Positions 18,342 through 28,090 of a stretch of 64,000 nt of DNA are shown piece after piece. Both the position numbers and the translations under genes were made by a program. Source of the DNA: Novipirellula herctigrandis (GTDB taxonomy: Bacteria > Planctomycetota > Planctomycetia > Pirellulales > Pirellulaceae). The notes below the pieces were generated by a model that saw only the letters and a program-made list of their open reading frames with translations, was not told the origin of the DNA and made no database searches. Position 1 is the stretch's first letter. Every line of letters begins with the position of its first letter. The stretch covers positions 4,505,012 to 4,569,011 of the forward strand of contig SJPJ01000001.1 of NCBI GenBank assembly GCA_007859835.1. Direction: 5' to 3'.

Positions 18342-21329
18342 TTAATTTCTTCGCCAATCGCCACCGCGACCGTCACCACCTCGATTGGGACGGCGTTGGT
18401 CACGATTATCGTTACCCACTGATTCTACCGCACCGAACGCCTTTAGTGCAGTCTCAAGCGACTTGGCACTGATTTCACCTGGCAAATTGATCACTTCCAC
18501 TTCACCGCTCGGCTTCGCTGCGTCGTCCAACTTCGAAATCATCTCGCATACCAATTCCAAAAGCGGTTCTCCCTCGGTGCTGACTAACAGCGAATTACCA
18601 ACTTCGTCGACTCCTAAAGAAAGTTTGCCCTTGAATGAAAAGTCCGCTCCACCCGCGTCGCGGCCCCCTTCCGATTCGACCAACCCGGAACCGTTGCCGT
18701 CTCGATTTCGGGATGCTTCCTTTTGTTGACGCTGATCGCCTCCGCCGCCACCTCGAAATGTCTTGTCGTTGCTGCTTAGCAAATCGCGGTAGGCTTCTTT
18801 GACCGTTTCGGCGACCTTATCCGCCTTGCCATATTTGATCGGCACCAACTTTGTATAACGAGCCTTTCGCTGGTTGACCGGTTCGGCCACATCCCACAAT
18901 TCGATCAAATTTTTGATCGTACGAAGTTGGTCCGTCGACGCCCCGGTGACGACAATGGTGTTGGTGTCGATGTCGTCAATGAACTTTAACTTAGCCCCTT
19001 TCCCCAAACCTGCGGGGTCTTCATCGTCGCTGTTGTCCTCTCCCCAATACCAACGATAGAACGAATCATCGGAATTGTCGTCGTCCTCTTCGTCGAAATA
19101 CTCTTCCAGATTCAGACGCATCCAATAGGCCGTGGTGTTCTTAACCTTGAGCACATGATAGGGCCTCTTTGGTGGCGCGACTTGCAGCATCAAATTTTCA
19201 AGCCGGTCAAGTGCCTTCGTGTCGGCACTGCTCAACACCAAATTCCCTGACGAATCGAGTTCAATCCGAATCGCTGCGGGCGGCTTATCGGATTTCGACT
19301 CGCTCGGGTCATCGCTTCCAAACAAACGATCAAACTCGCGACGCGACCGAATCTCAGGCAACTTCTCCGTTGGCGCAACGGGAGCCTCGGTGCCGGGCGG
19401 CTGCATGATCGCAAGTTGATAGGCTTCGGCACTATTGGAATCGGCACTATCGGCATGCGTGAACTCATCGCCGCTGCCTTGATCGGGCGCCGCATCAGCA
19501 TCAGCATCAGCATCAGCATCAGCACTCGGATCAATAAATTCGTCAGGATCCGGAAGCTCGAGTGGATTCGGTGATAATTGATTCCATTGCTGTTTGAGTC
19601 GCTTCAGGTACTCCAGCGTTTCGAGGGTTGCTGAGGCATCGATCACTCGCACGGTCCGGTCGCTGCCGCCTGGTGGTGGTAATTCGCCGAGCTTGATCAG
19701 CAGCGATTCGACTTGCTCCATTTCGATCGGGTTGGCCCACAACAGGACTTGGCGATACCGATTATTCGCAGCAACACGAAACTCATCCTTTTCTTTGTCC
19801 TGATCGTCGTCGCCGTAACCGCCCCAAAAGGAATAGCTCCGACGTGAATTATTCTGTTTGTCGTCTTTCTCTTGCCCCATCAAGAAAGCGATCGATTCGG
19901 TAACTTCACTCGCCTCGAGCCGGCGAAGTTGCAGAACATGAAAACTCCGCCCACTGCCATCAAGCCGCTCGATCAACGACTGGATGATAAACCGATCCGC
20001 CGGAGACCCGGAAACGATCAAAGCGTTATTGTCTTTGTCCGTTCGCATGCGGGTCGCCGGTTCAAGGATATTCATCTCGCCAATGATCTCGACCAGTTTT
20101 TCTGGATCGAGTGACGCCAGCCGAAAAACCTCGACCCGTTTTTCGACATCGGCCAACGATGCGAGTGAATTGCTCGGTACGTCAATTCGTTTGACAAATT
20201 CGGCAGCAATCGCAACACGGTCCTCCGGAGCTCGGATGATCACCGAGTTTTGCCGAGTATTAGCAACAATCGATATTTCGACCTTTTTCTCAGCCTGTGG
20301 CTTCTGTCCACCACCCTGGCCTCGCATTTGGCGCATCATCTGAATTTGCTCGGGCGAAAGTGGAGCAGGTTTTTCTTTGGCAACACCGAGAAACTCTTCG
20401 AGCATTCGCTTCGCTTCCTCGGCTGGGACATAACGAAGTTTGAATTCGGGCGCAAGTGCTTCACGGCTATTGGAGCTACCTTCTTGCTTAAGCAGCTCGG
20501 CAACCTGTCGAACATTGATCGCAGCATCCATCACTTCGATTCGATTGGTTGTCGAAAAAGCAGTCAGTTGTCCATTCGAACTGATCATTGGCTTGAGCTC
20601 TTCGGCGAGCTTCTCGGCTGATAACCAAGCGACATCAAGAGAAGTACGAACAAACGTGTGAGGCGGGATTGATTCGAGTTCCTCCGGATCAACACGTGGA
20701 ACAATCGCTGAGTTAATCGCATTCGTTTTCGCAACCGTCAATCCACCATCGAGGTCCAAAATCACATAACCGCGAGCCAATAGATATCGATTGAACAAGT
20801 CACGAGTTTCAGCAACGGTATAGCGTCGAGGCGACGAAAGGTTGACCCGGTCACCAGGCAATTCCAACCAATCAAGAGGTTTGTCCGAAATTTCCGCGAG
20901 CCACTGAACCAGTTCGACCCAAGGTTGATTGCGAAATTGAAATGCCACGCGGCCATCTTCACCCACCGTCGCTTTCAATTCATCTGCGTTCGCATCATCA
21001 TCAATATTTTGGTCTCGCCGCACTACTTTCGGTTCCGGCGATTCTCCTTTCTCGCCATCCTTCTCACCCTCTTTCTTGCCGTCCTTCTCCTTTTCGCCAC
21101 CGGATTCTTTTCCTGCTTCGACCCCGGGGTCGCCCGGTTGTCCCGATGGACGCATCCCCATCGGCATGCCATGTTTAGCTTGAAAAGCTTCCTGAGCAAA
21201 AAGTTCTTGCCCTAAAAAGAACGAGCCGATCGACACCCCGCTCACAAGAACGGCAAGTATTGCGAAGAGAAAAATGATCTTGGAACCCAAGCGATCACCC
21301 AATAAAAACGAATAGCCGCACCAAATCAC
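18342..21329 (-). CDS. Large membrane-anchored protein with repeated secretin N domains
   Basis: A 995-aa protein with an N-terminal membrane segment (KIIFLFAILAVLVSGVSIG) and a highly charged K/E/G-rich linker (about 65-105). A series of secretin N (GspD N1-N3 type) modules follows. Recurrent signatures are the pattern VADVEKR/IRAP/NALIVSG-type strands, for example NSVIIRAPEDRVAIAAEFV, DNNALIVSGSPADRFIIQSL and TNTIVVTGASTDQLRTIKNL. There is no C-terminal secretin pore domain. A poly-Asp/Ala tract (five GCATCA units, 19492-19521) and a Gly/Arg-rich end are present. It starts with GTG at 21329; a TTG a few codons later is an alternative. Proteins of this architecture are common in Planctomycetes, but their role, perhaps a periplasmic ring or scaffold, is unproven. 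Confidence 0.8.
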   Translation of the reverse strand: MIWCGYSFLLGDRLGSKIIFLFAILAVLVSGVSIGSFFLGQELFAQEAFQAKHGMPMGMRPSGQPGDPGVEAGKESGGEKEKDGKKEGEKDGEKGESPEPKVVRRDQNIDDDANADELKATVGEDGRVAFQFRNQPWVELVQWLAEISDKPLDWLELPGDRVNLSSPRRYTVAETRDLFNRYLLARGYVILDLDGGLTVAKTNAINSAIVPRVDPEELESIPPHTFVRTSLDVAWLSAEKLAEELKPMISSNGQLTAFSTTNRIEVMDAAINVRQVAELLKQEGSSNSREALAPEFKLRYVPAEEAKRMLEEFLGVAKEKPAPLSPEQIQMMRQMRGQGGGQKPQAEKKVEISIVANTRQNSVIIRAPEDRVAIAAEFVKRIDVPSNSLASLADVEKRVEVFRLASLDPEKLVEIIGEMNILEPATRMRTDKDNNALIVSGSPADRFIIQSLIERLDGSGRSFHVLQLRRLEASEVTESIAFLMGQEKDDKQNNSRRSYSFWGGYGDDDQDKEKDEFRVAANNRYRQVLLWANPIEMEQVESLLIKLGELPPPGGSDRTVRVIDASATLETLEYLKRLKQQWNQLSPNPLELPDPDEFIDPSADADADADADAAPDQGSGDEFTHADSADSNSAEAYQLAIMQPPGTEAPVAPTEKLPEIRSRREFDRLFGSDDPSESKSDKPPAAIRIELDSSGNLVLSSADTKALDRLENLMLQVAPPKRPYHVLKVKNTTAYWMRLNLEEYFDEEDDDNSDDSFYRWYWGEDNSDDEDPAGLGKGAKLKFIDDIDTNTIVVTGASTDQLRTIKNLIELWDVAEPVNQRKARYTKLVPIKYGKADKVAETVKEAYRDLLSSNDKTFRGGGGGDQRQQKEASRNRDGNGSGLVESEGGRDAGGADFSFKGKLSLGVDEVGNSLLVSTEGEPLLELVCEMISKLDDAAKPSGEVEVINLPGEISAKSLETALKAFGAVESVGNDNRDQRRPNRGGDGRGGDWRRN
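19492..19521. repeat. Hexanucleotide microsatellite encoding (Asp-Ala)n
   Basis: Five tandem GCATCA units (plus strand) lie inside the secretin-N repeat protein and encode alternating Asp-Ala. The copy number is likely to vary between strains without changing frame. Confidence 0.8.
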
Positions 21330-21402
21330 GCGATCTCAGTATGACCTGTCTGTAAGCGGATGACAAACTAAAAGCCCACGGGCCGCTTCCGGGCCGGTGA
21401 AA

Positions 21403-23112
21403 TCACTTGCTTTCATCAAGAACGGCCTGCTTTGAAGCAAATTTCCGATCGCGATTCCGACGAATCCACCAATCCATCACTGCAACCAAACAAATCATTG
21501 CCAGTACTTTGGCCGGGAAATCGCCGATTCGCACGTACAAACTCGTTCGATCATCTCGCCGAGGCGTCGCAATCACCGCACCGTCGGTACCGACGGGTGA
21601 CGCCCCGACAATGCGTCCGCAGCTATCAATCCAAGCGGTCGGCCCGTTGTTGGCGGATGACAAAATTGGTCGTCGCCCGCCAACCGCAACGAATCTAGCA
21701 CACCGCAAATGATGGTCGATAATGCTTGAATCGTCGAACCATCCATCGTTGGTGACGGTGACAATCACATCGGCACCAGATTTCTGCGAAACCAATTTGG
21801 AAAGATGGTTGATCGTCACTCGCTCAACAGCCGTTTCAATGCAAATCGATGGCAGCACCTGGGTGTCGTCGATTTTTAATACCTGAGGCCCCGCCCCAGG
21901 AGTCACCATCAAGCCATCAGGAACGAAGCTGCGAAGCCCTGGGATCGAGCGGATAATCGGGATGTATTCACCGAACATGACCAAATGATTCTTGCCGTAC
22001 CAATTCGGAACGGTTTGGTCGGGAGCGATCTGAACCACGCCGCTGTAGATACGAGGCACATCACTGTAATGAACCACGCCGCAACCAACGACCAAGTGCG
22101 GCATCGCTCCATTTGGATTGACCGATTCGAGGACTCGAAGCACATCTCCGGCTCGACTCAAAAACGCTTGTCGATTCTCATCAACCACCATCGGAAACTC
22201 GGATGCATCCCCCGGATACTCCGGCGGAGCGACCGCGTTGACGTCTGCAAGCATGTAAGGCAAGCCACCCGTGAACATTGACTCGGGCCAAACGACGGCA
22301 CCCACAGGTTCCGGTGAAGACTCCAAAGCCGTGATGGATTGGCGTGCGTAGGCGCCGAAAATTTCGTCGGCGCGTCCCGCCTCTTGCTGGTATTCAACCT
22401 GTTCATTTCGCTGGATTAACGCAAACGTGCAAAGCTCTTCGCCAAGGGATTGGCCCAACCGGTATTGGCCGTAAAAGAAAGTTGCCACAACCAAGATGGC
22501 CGCCACAGAGAGAGAGACAGAAACACCAACTTTCTTCCCTGACGAATTCCAGCAAAAGCGGGCAAGCAATGCATACAATGCGACATTGATAATGACAATC
22601 AAAAAGCTCACGCCATAGGACCCGAACAGATCCGCAATTTGGATCATGATCGAAACGTCGGCCCAAGTGTGTCCAAGCATCGCGGCAGAAATGCCAGTCG
22701 CAATATAATTTCGCCAACATTCAAGCCCAACCCATACCACAGGAGCAACCAAGACGAGCGGCCAATTTCGTTTTCGCAGGTGCCGCCCGAGCCCGATAAA
22801 CAGCGGGATATAGACACCGAAATAGCTAGCCAAAACGAACAAGCAAACATACATCGCCGGATGCGCATGCCGGATACCTTGCAACGTCACGAGCCAATAA
22901 ACCACTGCGACCAATCCAAAGCCGAGGTAATCACGTCGCGAGAATCCGCATGGACTTTCCACCAACCGTAGCAAAGGGACTAACGCGACGATCGACAGCG
23001 GCCACAGACCCCATGGCGGCTGCGATGCCCAAAGCAGCAGACAGGCGAGACAGACCAAAAAATATCGGCCGTATTCGGTCGATGTGTCGAAATAGTTGTG
23101 GTTAGAATTCAT
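21403..23112 (-). CDS. lnt: Apolipoprotein N-acyltransferase
   Basis: Inner-membrane enzyme that N-acylates the lipid-modified cysteine of lipoproteins, the last step of lipoprotein maturation. It has 569 aa: six to seven N-terminal membrane helices (about 15-215), then a periplasmic nitrilase-type domain with the Glu-Lys-Cys triad visible in VVWPESMFTG, NWYGKNHLVMFGEYIP and LPSICIETAVE. A C-terminal membrane helix (VLAMICLVAVMDWWI) is followed by a basic tail. Length is slightly above the E. coli enzyme (512). The gene is divergent from a Ser/Thr kinase gene, with 149 bp between the starts. The OmpA-like lipoprotein at 13.4 kb is a possible substrate. Confidence 0.92.
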   Translation of the reverse strand: MNSNHNYFDTSTEYGRYFLVCLACLLLWASQPPWGLWPLSIVALVPLLRLVESPCGFSRRDYLGFGLVAVVYWLVTLQGIRHAHPAMYVCLFVLASYFGVYIPLFIGLGRHLRKRNWPLVLVAPVVWVGLECWRNYIATGISAAMLGHTWADVSIMIQIADLFGSYGVSFLIVIINVALYALLARFCWNSSGKKVGVSVSLSVAAILVVATFFYGQYRLGQSLGEELCTFALIQRNEQVEYQQEAGRADEIFGAYARQSITALESSPEPVGAVVWPESMFTGGLPYMLADVNAVAPPEYPGDASEFPMVVDENRQAFLSRAGDVLRVLESVNPNGAMPHLVVGCGVVHYSDVPRIYSGVVQIAPDQTVPNWYGKNHLVMFGEYIPIIRSIPGLRSFVPDGLMVTPGAGPQVLKIDDTQVLPSICIETAVERVTINHLSKLVSQKSGADVIVTVTNDGWFDDSSIIDHHLRCARFVAVGGRRPILSSANNGPTAWIDSCGRIVGASPVGTDGAVIATPRRDDRTSLYVRIGDFPAKVLAMICLVAVMDWWIRRNRDRKFASKQAVLDESK

Positions 23113-23261
23113 GTGGCAATCTTAGGAAGTGACGGCTGTCACGAGAATGTCAAATAGGAGAATCGTCCAAGGGGTGGCGTATTCATGGCTGCGGTGCGAT
23201 AAAATCGTGTGTTCGCTGATATTGGGCACGAGTTTTTATTTCGATTGACTAATGGCTTGTT

Positions 23262-25124
23262 ATGACTTCACCTGAGTTTCTTGGACCGTATCGTATCGGA
23301 GAGACTCTCGGGCGTGGTGGGATGGGTGCCGTCTATGCAGGTGTCCATGAACGCACGGGTGAAAAAGTCGCAGTCAAGCTGATTTCCCAACACATCGCAG
23401 ACGAACCTCGATTCAGGCGACGATTTGCTGGCGAAGTCGAAATGCTCAAGCGACTGCGTCATAAAGGAATCGTTCGCTTGATCGGGTACGGCGAACAACA
23501 AGGACAACTTTTCTACTCGATGGAACGGATCGACGGCGAGTCAATACAACAACGGATACGCCGCGAGAAAAAGCTCGATTGGCAAACAACCATCGACCTG
23601 TCGATCCAAATCTGCGAGGCACTCAAGCACGCTCACGACATTGGTGTGATCCATCGAGATCTGAAACCTGCGAACCTGTTGTTGACACCCGATCATTCGG
23701 TCAAGCTTGTCGACTTTGGAATCGCAAAGCTATTCGGTTTCGGTGAACAAACCATGGCGGGCTCGGTGCTGGGCACCGCTGACTACATGGCTCCCGAACA
23801 GGCCGATGGCGAAGGAATCACCATCCGAACCGATTTGTATGCGCTTGGTAGCGTCATGTACGCAATGCTTTCGGGAAAACCACCCTTCACGGGAAAAAAT
23901 GTCACGCAAGTCATCAAGGCATTGCGAAATGACAGAGTGATTCCGCTCGACCGCTTGGACCCGGAACTGCCCGAAGCCCTGGTTGAATTGGTTCACCAAT
24001 TGCTCGAGAAGGATCCCGCAAAACGACCGCCAACGGCACTGTCGGTAACGAACCGACTCAAGGCCATGCGAGCGGGTCTACTTCATCAAGAAACCGTTCA
24101 TCGTGGTGATTCGCCGACCAGTTCGCATCCAAAAAATTCGCGAGGAAACGAAAACGATCAAGCAAGCGTCGAGAAGTCGGCTGGAGCGGACCAAGAAGTC
24201 ACACCGATCGCAGCGAACGTTCCAGGTCAGGATCAATCGGACCTCCATTCTCGCCCAACCTCGAAAACGCTAGCCACAGTCAAGTTGGGCAGTACCGAAG
24301 CAGGCGGTCGAACCGATGGCGGATCGAGTGAAGACAACGCCGGCGAACCCGGCGAACCCGGCGAACGAAAAACGCATTTCCAATCGGTTGAATCAGACAA
24401 ACATATCCGAACCGAGCCCACTTCCGACAAGGAAACTGCGGCCGAGCGGTGGAAACAAGCTATTTCGATTTCGATGATGAGCGCGGTTCTAATCGCATGT
24501 CTGGTTTTGTTCGTCAAAGCGACCAAGCAACCCAGTGCGGATGATCTTTACCGCGCCGTCGTTCAAAAAAACAAAGCGGACCAAGTGCAACAAGCGCAAA
24601 CGGAGATCGATCAATTCCTTAGACGTTTTCCCGATGACTCTCGTTTTGAAGAAATCAAACAACTCAACTTTGCATTAGAACTAACGCGAACCCTGCGGCG
24701 TCTGACCGTGCAAAACAAGTTGGGGATCACGCCACTGAACGCGGCCGAACAAGGATTTTTGGATGCAATGACAGGCCGCGAACAAGATCCGATTTCGGCA
24801 AGCGAGCGATTGAAACAGTGGCTCGCAATTTACGATGCTGACACGATCGCGTCGAGCGAAGAGTTAGATGCAATGGTCGTCTTAGCAAAGAACGAAATTA
24901 TCCAGTTGGTCGAGCGTTCCCCCGAAATCTTGATTGATCCGCGTGCGACGGAGTTGATTGAGCGTATCATCGACACGATTGAAAAGGCACCTCTAGAATC
25001 GGCACGCGACACATTGCAGGGAATCGTCCAGCTACACGAAGGGGAAGCCTGGGCGACGCCGGCCGTCGAAGAGGCCCGCCGGCAGTTAAGAAATTTGGAC
25101 GAGACCAACGCGGATTCGAATTGA
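23262..25124 (+). CDS. PknB-type Ser/Thr protein kinase with C-terminal extracytoplasmic domain
   Basis: A 620-aa Hanks-type kinase. The kinase domain (about 10-275) has glycine loop LGRGGMGAVYAG, Lys39, HRDLKPANLL with Asp133, DFGIAKLFG and APEQ. A disordered linker (280-395) includes a GEPGEPGE repeat. A single membrane helix at about 400-420 (SMMSAVLIACLVLFVKA) precedes an extracytoplasmic alpha-helical domain of about 200 residues with no known ligand-binding motif; PASTA repeats are absent. This helical region (AQTEIDQFLRRFPDDSRFEE) looks TPR-like. It is divergent from lnt. Confidence 0.92.
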   Translation: MTSPEFLGPYRIGETLGRGGMGAVYAGVHERTGEKVAVKLISQHIADEPRFRRRFAGEVEMLKRLRHKGIVRLIGYGEQQGQLFYSMERIDGESIQQRIRREKKLDWQTTIDLSIQICEALKHAHDIGVIHRDLKPANLLLTPDHSVKLVDFGIAKLFGFGEQTMAGSVLGTADYMAPEQADGEGITIRTDLYALGSVMYAMLSGKPPFTGKNVTQVIKALRNDRVIPLDRLDPELPEALVELVHQLLEKDPAKRPPTALSVTNRLKAMRAGLLHQETVHRGDSPTSSHPKNSRGNENDQASVEKSAGADQEVTPIAANVPGQDQSDLHSRPTSKTLATVKLGSTEAGGRTDGGSSEDNAGEPGEPGERKTHFQSVESDKHIRTEPTSDKETAAERWKQAISISMMSAVLIACLVLFVKATKQPSADDLYRAVVQKNKADQVQQAQTEIDQFLRRFPDDSRFEEIKQLNFALELTRTLRRLTVQNKLGITPLNAAEQGFLDAMTGREQDPISASERLKQWLAIYDADTIASSEELDAMVVLAKNEIIQLVERSPEILIDPRATELIERIIDTIEKAPLESARDTLQGIVQLHEGEAWATPAVEEARRQLRNLDETNADSN

Positions 25125-25202
25125 CAATTCACGATGGTTTTCCGATCCTCCACAGACCAGAAAACATGTTAGAACAACCTTCTTGGGCCGCTAATCGATC
25201 CA

Positions 25203-26594
25203 CTAAATCGTATGAATCGCTCGGGAATCGACGGCTAACGCGGCTTCGTGGACGGCTTCGGACAGCGTAGGATGCGCGTGGCAGGTCCGCGCGATATCCT
25301 CGCTGCTGGCACCAAACTCCATCGCAGAAGCGGCTTCCGCAATCAAGTCGCCTGCGCGTGCTCCAAGAATGTGAACACCAAGCACGCGATCGGTTTCAAC
25401 GTCAGCAAGAATTTTCACGCGTCCTTCGAATTCGCCAAGCGTTCGCGCACGGCCGTTTGCACCAAACGGGCAAACCCCTTTGTTGTATTCGATTCCTTCC
25501 TCTTTCAGTTGCTCCTCGGTCTTGCCAACCATCGCGATTTCTGGATGCGTGTATACGATCGCGGGAATCACATCATAATTCATGTGACTCTTGACACCTG
25601 CGATTCGTTCGACACAAACGATCCCTTCTTCCATCGCTTTGTGTGCCAACATGGCTCCGCCGATACAATCACCGATAGCGTAGACATGATCAGCCGAGGT
25701 TTCAAACTCGGCGTTGACGGGAATGAATCCGCGTCGGTCCGTTTCCAATCCGATCGCCTCTAGCCCGAGATCATCGGTCGCCGGGGTTCGCCCGGTAGAC
25801 AGCAACACACGGTCGCATCGAATCGGCTCGGCATCCTTGATCGCCACGACACACTCATCGCCATCTCGCTTGGCGGATTCCACAAACGTCTTCGTGCGAA
25901 TATCCATACCTTGTTTTTTGAAAATGCGATGAGCCATCTGTGCGAGCTCGCCGTCGATCCCGGGCATAATATGGTCGAGTGCCTCAAGCACGATCACTTT
26001 GCTGCCGAGCCGATTCCAAACACTGCTCATTTCCAAACCGATATAACCGCCGCCAATCACGACCAACCGTTCTGGGACATCGGGAAACGATAAAGCAGTC
26101 GTGCTGTTACCGATTCTGTCGCCATCTTCTTCGACAAAACCCAACTTCGATGGACGGCTGCCGGAGCAAATCAAGATTCGGTCGGCTTGGATCAAGACGT
26201 TGTCTTGGCCTTCGACTTGAATCGACTCGACATCACGAAAACGGCCTCGACCACGATAGGGGGTGACGCCTTTCTTCTTGAATAGCATGTCGATACCGCC
26301 AGTGAGTGCGTCGACAATCTTCTTCTTGCGAGCCATCATTGCATCAAGATCCAATTGGACGCCGTCGATCTTCAATCCATGTTCGGCGAACCGATGCTGT
26401 GCTTCTTCATACAAATGGCTCGATTCAAGCAACGCTTTACTGGGAATGCATCCGACTCGCAGGCATGTGCCGCCGAATCGATCATTTTCGTCGATACAGG
26501 CAACATCGATACCGAGTTGGGCGGCTCGGATGGCTGCGACGTAGCCAGCGGGTCCGCCACCTAATACCACTAATTCATGTCGAACGGTTTTCAT
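25203..26594 (-). CDS. lpdA: Dihydrolipoamide dehydrogenase (E3)
   Basis: FAD-dependent reoxidation of dihydrolipoamide with NAD+, shared by 2-oxo-acid dehydrogenase complexes and the glycine-cleavage system. The 463-aa protein shows the FAD-binding GGGPAGYVAAIRAAQLG, the redox disulphide in GGTCLRVGC (Cys44/Cys49), the NAD-binding VIGGGYIGLEMSSVWNRLG, and the C-terminal HAHPTLSEAVHEA with the catalytic His-Glu pair. ATG 26594 is preferred to an upstream start at 26657, which would precede the FAD motif with unrelated residues. No E1/E2 genes are adjacent. Confidence 0.95.
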   Translation of the reverse strand: MKTVRHELVVLGGGPAGYVAAIRAAQLGIDVACIDENDRFGGTCLRVGCIPSKALLESSHLYEEAQHRFAEHGLKIDGVQLDLDAMMARKKKIVDALTGGIDMLFKKKGVTPYRGRGRFRDVESIQVEGQDNVLIQADRILICSGSRPSKLGFVEEDGDRIGNSTTALSFPDVPERLVVIGGGYIGLEMSSVWNRLGSKVIVLEALDHIMPGIDGELAQMAHRIFKKQGMDIRTKTFVESAKRDGDECVVAIKDAEPIRCDRVLLSTGRTPATDDLGLEAIGLETDRRGFIPVNAEFETSADHVYAIGDCIGGAMLAHKAMEEGIVCVERIAGVKSHMNYDVIPAIVYTHPEIAMVGKTEEQLKEEGIEYNKGVCPFGANGRARTLGEFEGRVKILADVETDRVLGVHILGARAGDLIAEAASAMEFGASSEDIARTCHAHPTLSEAVHEAALAVDSRAIHTI

Positions 26595-26780
26595 ATCGGT
26601 GATTGTTGCGTCAAGAAAGAGGATGCGAATGCCAATTAGATTCATCCAGTGTGCCAAACGGAGCCCCAGTTAGGCTATAGGGGGGCAAGTGGAATATGGG
26701 CTTGCCGAACTGGCGTCAGCTGGGACAATTGCACCGCTCCACAGAACCCGAACCCTCGCCACTTCCGGCGGTAGTACACC

Positions 26781-27755
26781 TTGTCAAAGACGAAAATTCG
26801 CAAGATTGCCGGTCCCGCGTTTGCGGCAGTGCTTTTCGCTTTGGCAGTGAAGTTGCTTTGGCGAGAGGCACATGAGGTCACGTGGGAGCAATTCAAAGCT
26901 GGTTTCACGGGCGTTCCAACCGTCTATCTGGCGATCGCAGCGTTCCTGATCGCGCTGAATTACGGGTTATTGATCACCTACGATTTGCTTGCACTTCGCT
27001 ATGTGTGCCGATCATTGCCCCTTCGCCGAGTCGCTCTGGTTTCTTTTTTGGGGTTCACGCTCGGGAATAACTTGGGCACGCTCATGGCAGGTGCACCCAT
27101 TCGGTTTCGCTTCTACACCCAGTGGGGATTAACTCCGCGTCAAATCGTCGTCCTGATTTCGATCTGTGGTTTGACTTTTTGGAGTGGGCTGTGGTTCCTC
27201 GGCGGGACGGTTTTGGTTTTCGTGCCGATTGAATTGCCACCGGAACTGAGCCTGCCGTTCGGCACACAAGCCCTCGGAGTGATCTTGTTGACGCTTGCGA
27301 TTGGGTATGCGGTCGTTTGTTGGCTATGGCGAAAACCGTGGCCAATCGGTGAGCTCCATTTGCGTCCGCCCGAATTGGGGCTGATGTCGGTTCAAGCATC
27401 CGTTGCCGCGGTCGACTTGTTGATCTCCGCGACGGCGCTGTATTTGGTTTTGCCGAACGACGCTACCGTGCCGTTCGCCCAAGTCTTAGCAGCATATTTG
27501 TGTGCTATCTCGATCTCATTACTGACTCAAGTTCCCGGTGGCCTCGGCGTCTTGGAAGTCATTTTGGTGAAGCTGCTTAAAGGGACGGTCGGAGATTCGG
27601 TCTTAGCATCAGTGTTGATTTTCCGCATTCTGTACTACGTGCTGCCCCTGTTGTTTGGCATGATCACCTTAGCCGCCCACGAGATTTACAGTGGCGCGAT
27701 GCAAGCGCGCGAAGCCCGGCTAGAGGCTCCGCCGAGAATCAAACGGAACAAGTAG
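26781..27755 (+). CDS. Integral membrane protein of the LPG-synthase transmembrane (UPF0104/YbhN) family
   Basis: A 324-aa protein with about eight membrane helices and the family end pattern QVPGGLGVLEVILVKLL followed by FRILYYVLPLLFGMITLA. This matches the flippase-like half of MprF, without the aminoacyl-transferase half. The gene starts with TTG at 26781, three codons after an in-frame stop, so no longer form exists. Lipid flipping or transport is inferred from the MprF relationship. It sits at the edge of the lipid-modification cluster, facing convergently a small DUF1475-like gene, with the two coding ends overlapping by 17 bp. Confidence 0.82.
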   Translation: MSKTKIRKIAGPAFAAVLFALAVKLLWREAHEVTWEQFKAGFTGVPTVYLAIAAFLIALNYGLLITYDLLALRYVCRSLPLRRVALVSFLGFTLGNNLGTLMAGAPIRFRFYTQWGLTPRQIVVLISICGLTFWSGLWFLGGTVLVFVPIELPPELSLPFGTQALGVILLTLAIGYAVVCWLWRKPWPIGELHLRPPELGLMSVQASVAAVDLLISATALYLVLPNDATVPFAQVLAAYLCAISISLLTQVPGGLGVLEVILVKLLKGTVGDSVLASVLIFRILYYVLPLLFGMITLAAHEIYSGAMQAREARLEAPPRIKRNK

Positions 27756-28086
27756 ACTTGCGAAGCAACACCGACTCGATTCCTTTGCATTGGTCGTAGC
27801 TTGATAGTTGAATCAAAACGTAGATTGCCATCGCGATGTTTCCTAGCAACATGATCAGCACGAACCAAGTGATGCGTTTCCACCAGGCTGTTTCCTTGTA
27901 AGCAACCCAAACATAGAACGTCAAAAAACCAAGGTAAGCATCACACAATGTGGCGATAAACCAACGGTCCAAGAGGATTTCGGAACCAACCTTCAAGACG
28001 CTTCGGTCGAGCGACGCGTAGGTCGTCACGGCCAACATCACGATCAAAATCATGCTGAATAAGAGAACCAACTGAGTGCGATTCAT
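27739..28086 (-). CDS. Small four-helix membrane protein, DUF1475-like
   Basis: A 115-aa protein starting MNRTQLVLLFSMIL with three to four membrane helices and a conserved-looking VWVAYKETAWWKRITW segment, reminiscent of DUF1475 proteins. ATG 28086 is used; a longer in-frame form would run into the upstream methyltransferase. Only 4 bp separate it from the CFA-like methyltransferase stop, so the two are translated from one message. Function unknown; its position suggests a membrane helper for lipid modification. The family name is from memory and is less certain than the gene itself. Confidence 0.68.
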   Translation of the reverse strand: MNRTQLVLLFSMILIVMLAVTTYASLDRSVLKVGSEILLDRWFIATLCDAYLGFLTFYVWVAYKETAWWKRITWFVLIMLLGNIAMAIYVLIQLSSYDQCKGIESVLLRKSTCSV

Positions 28087-28090
28087 TTTG

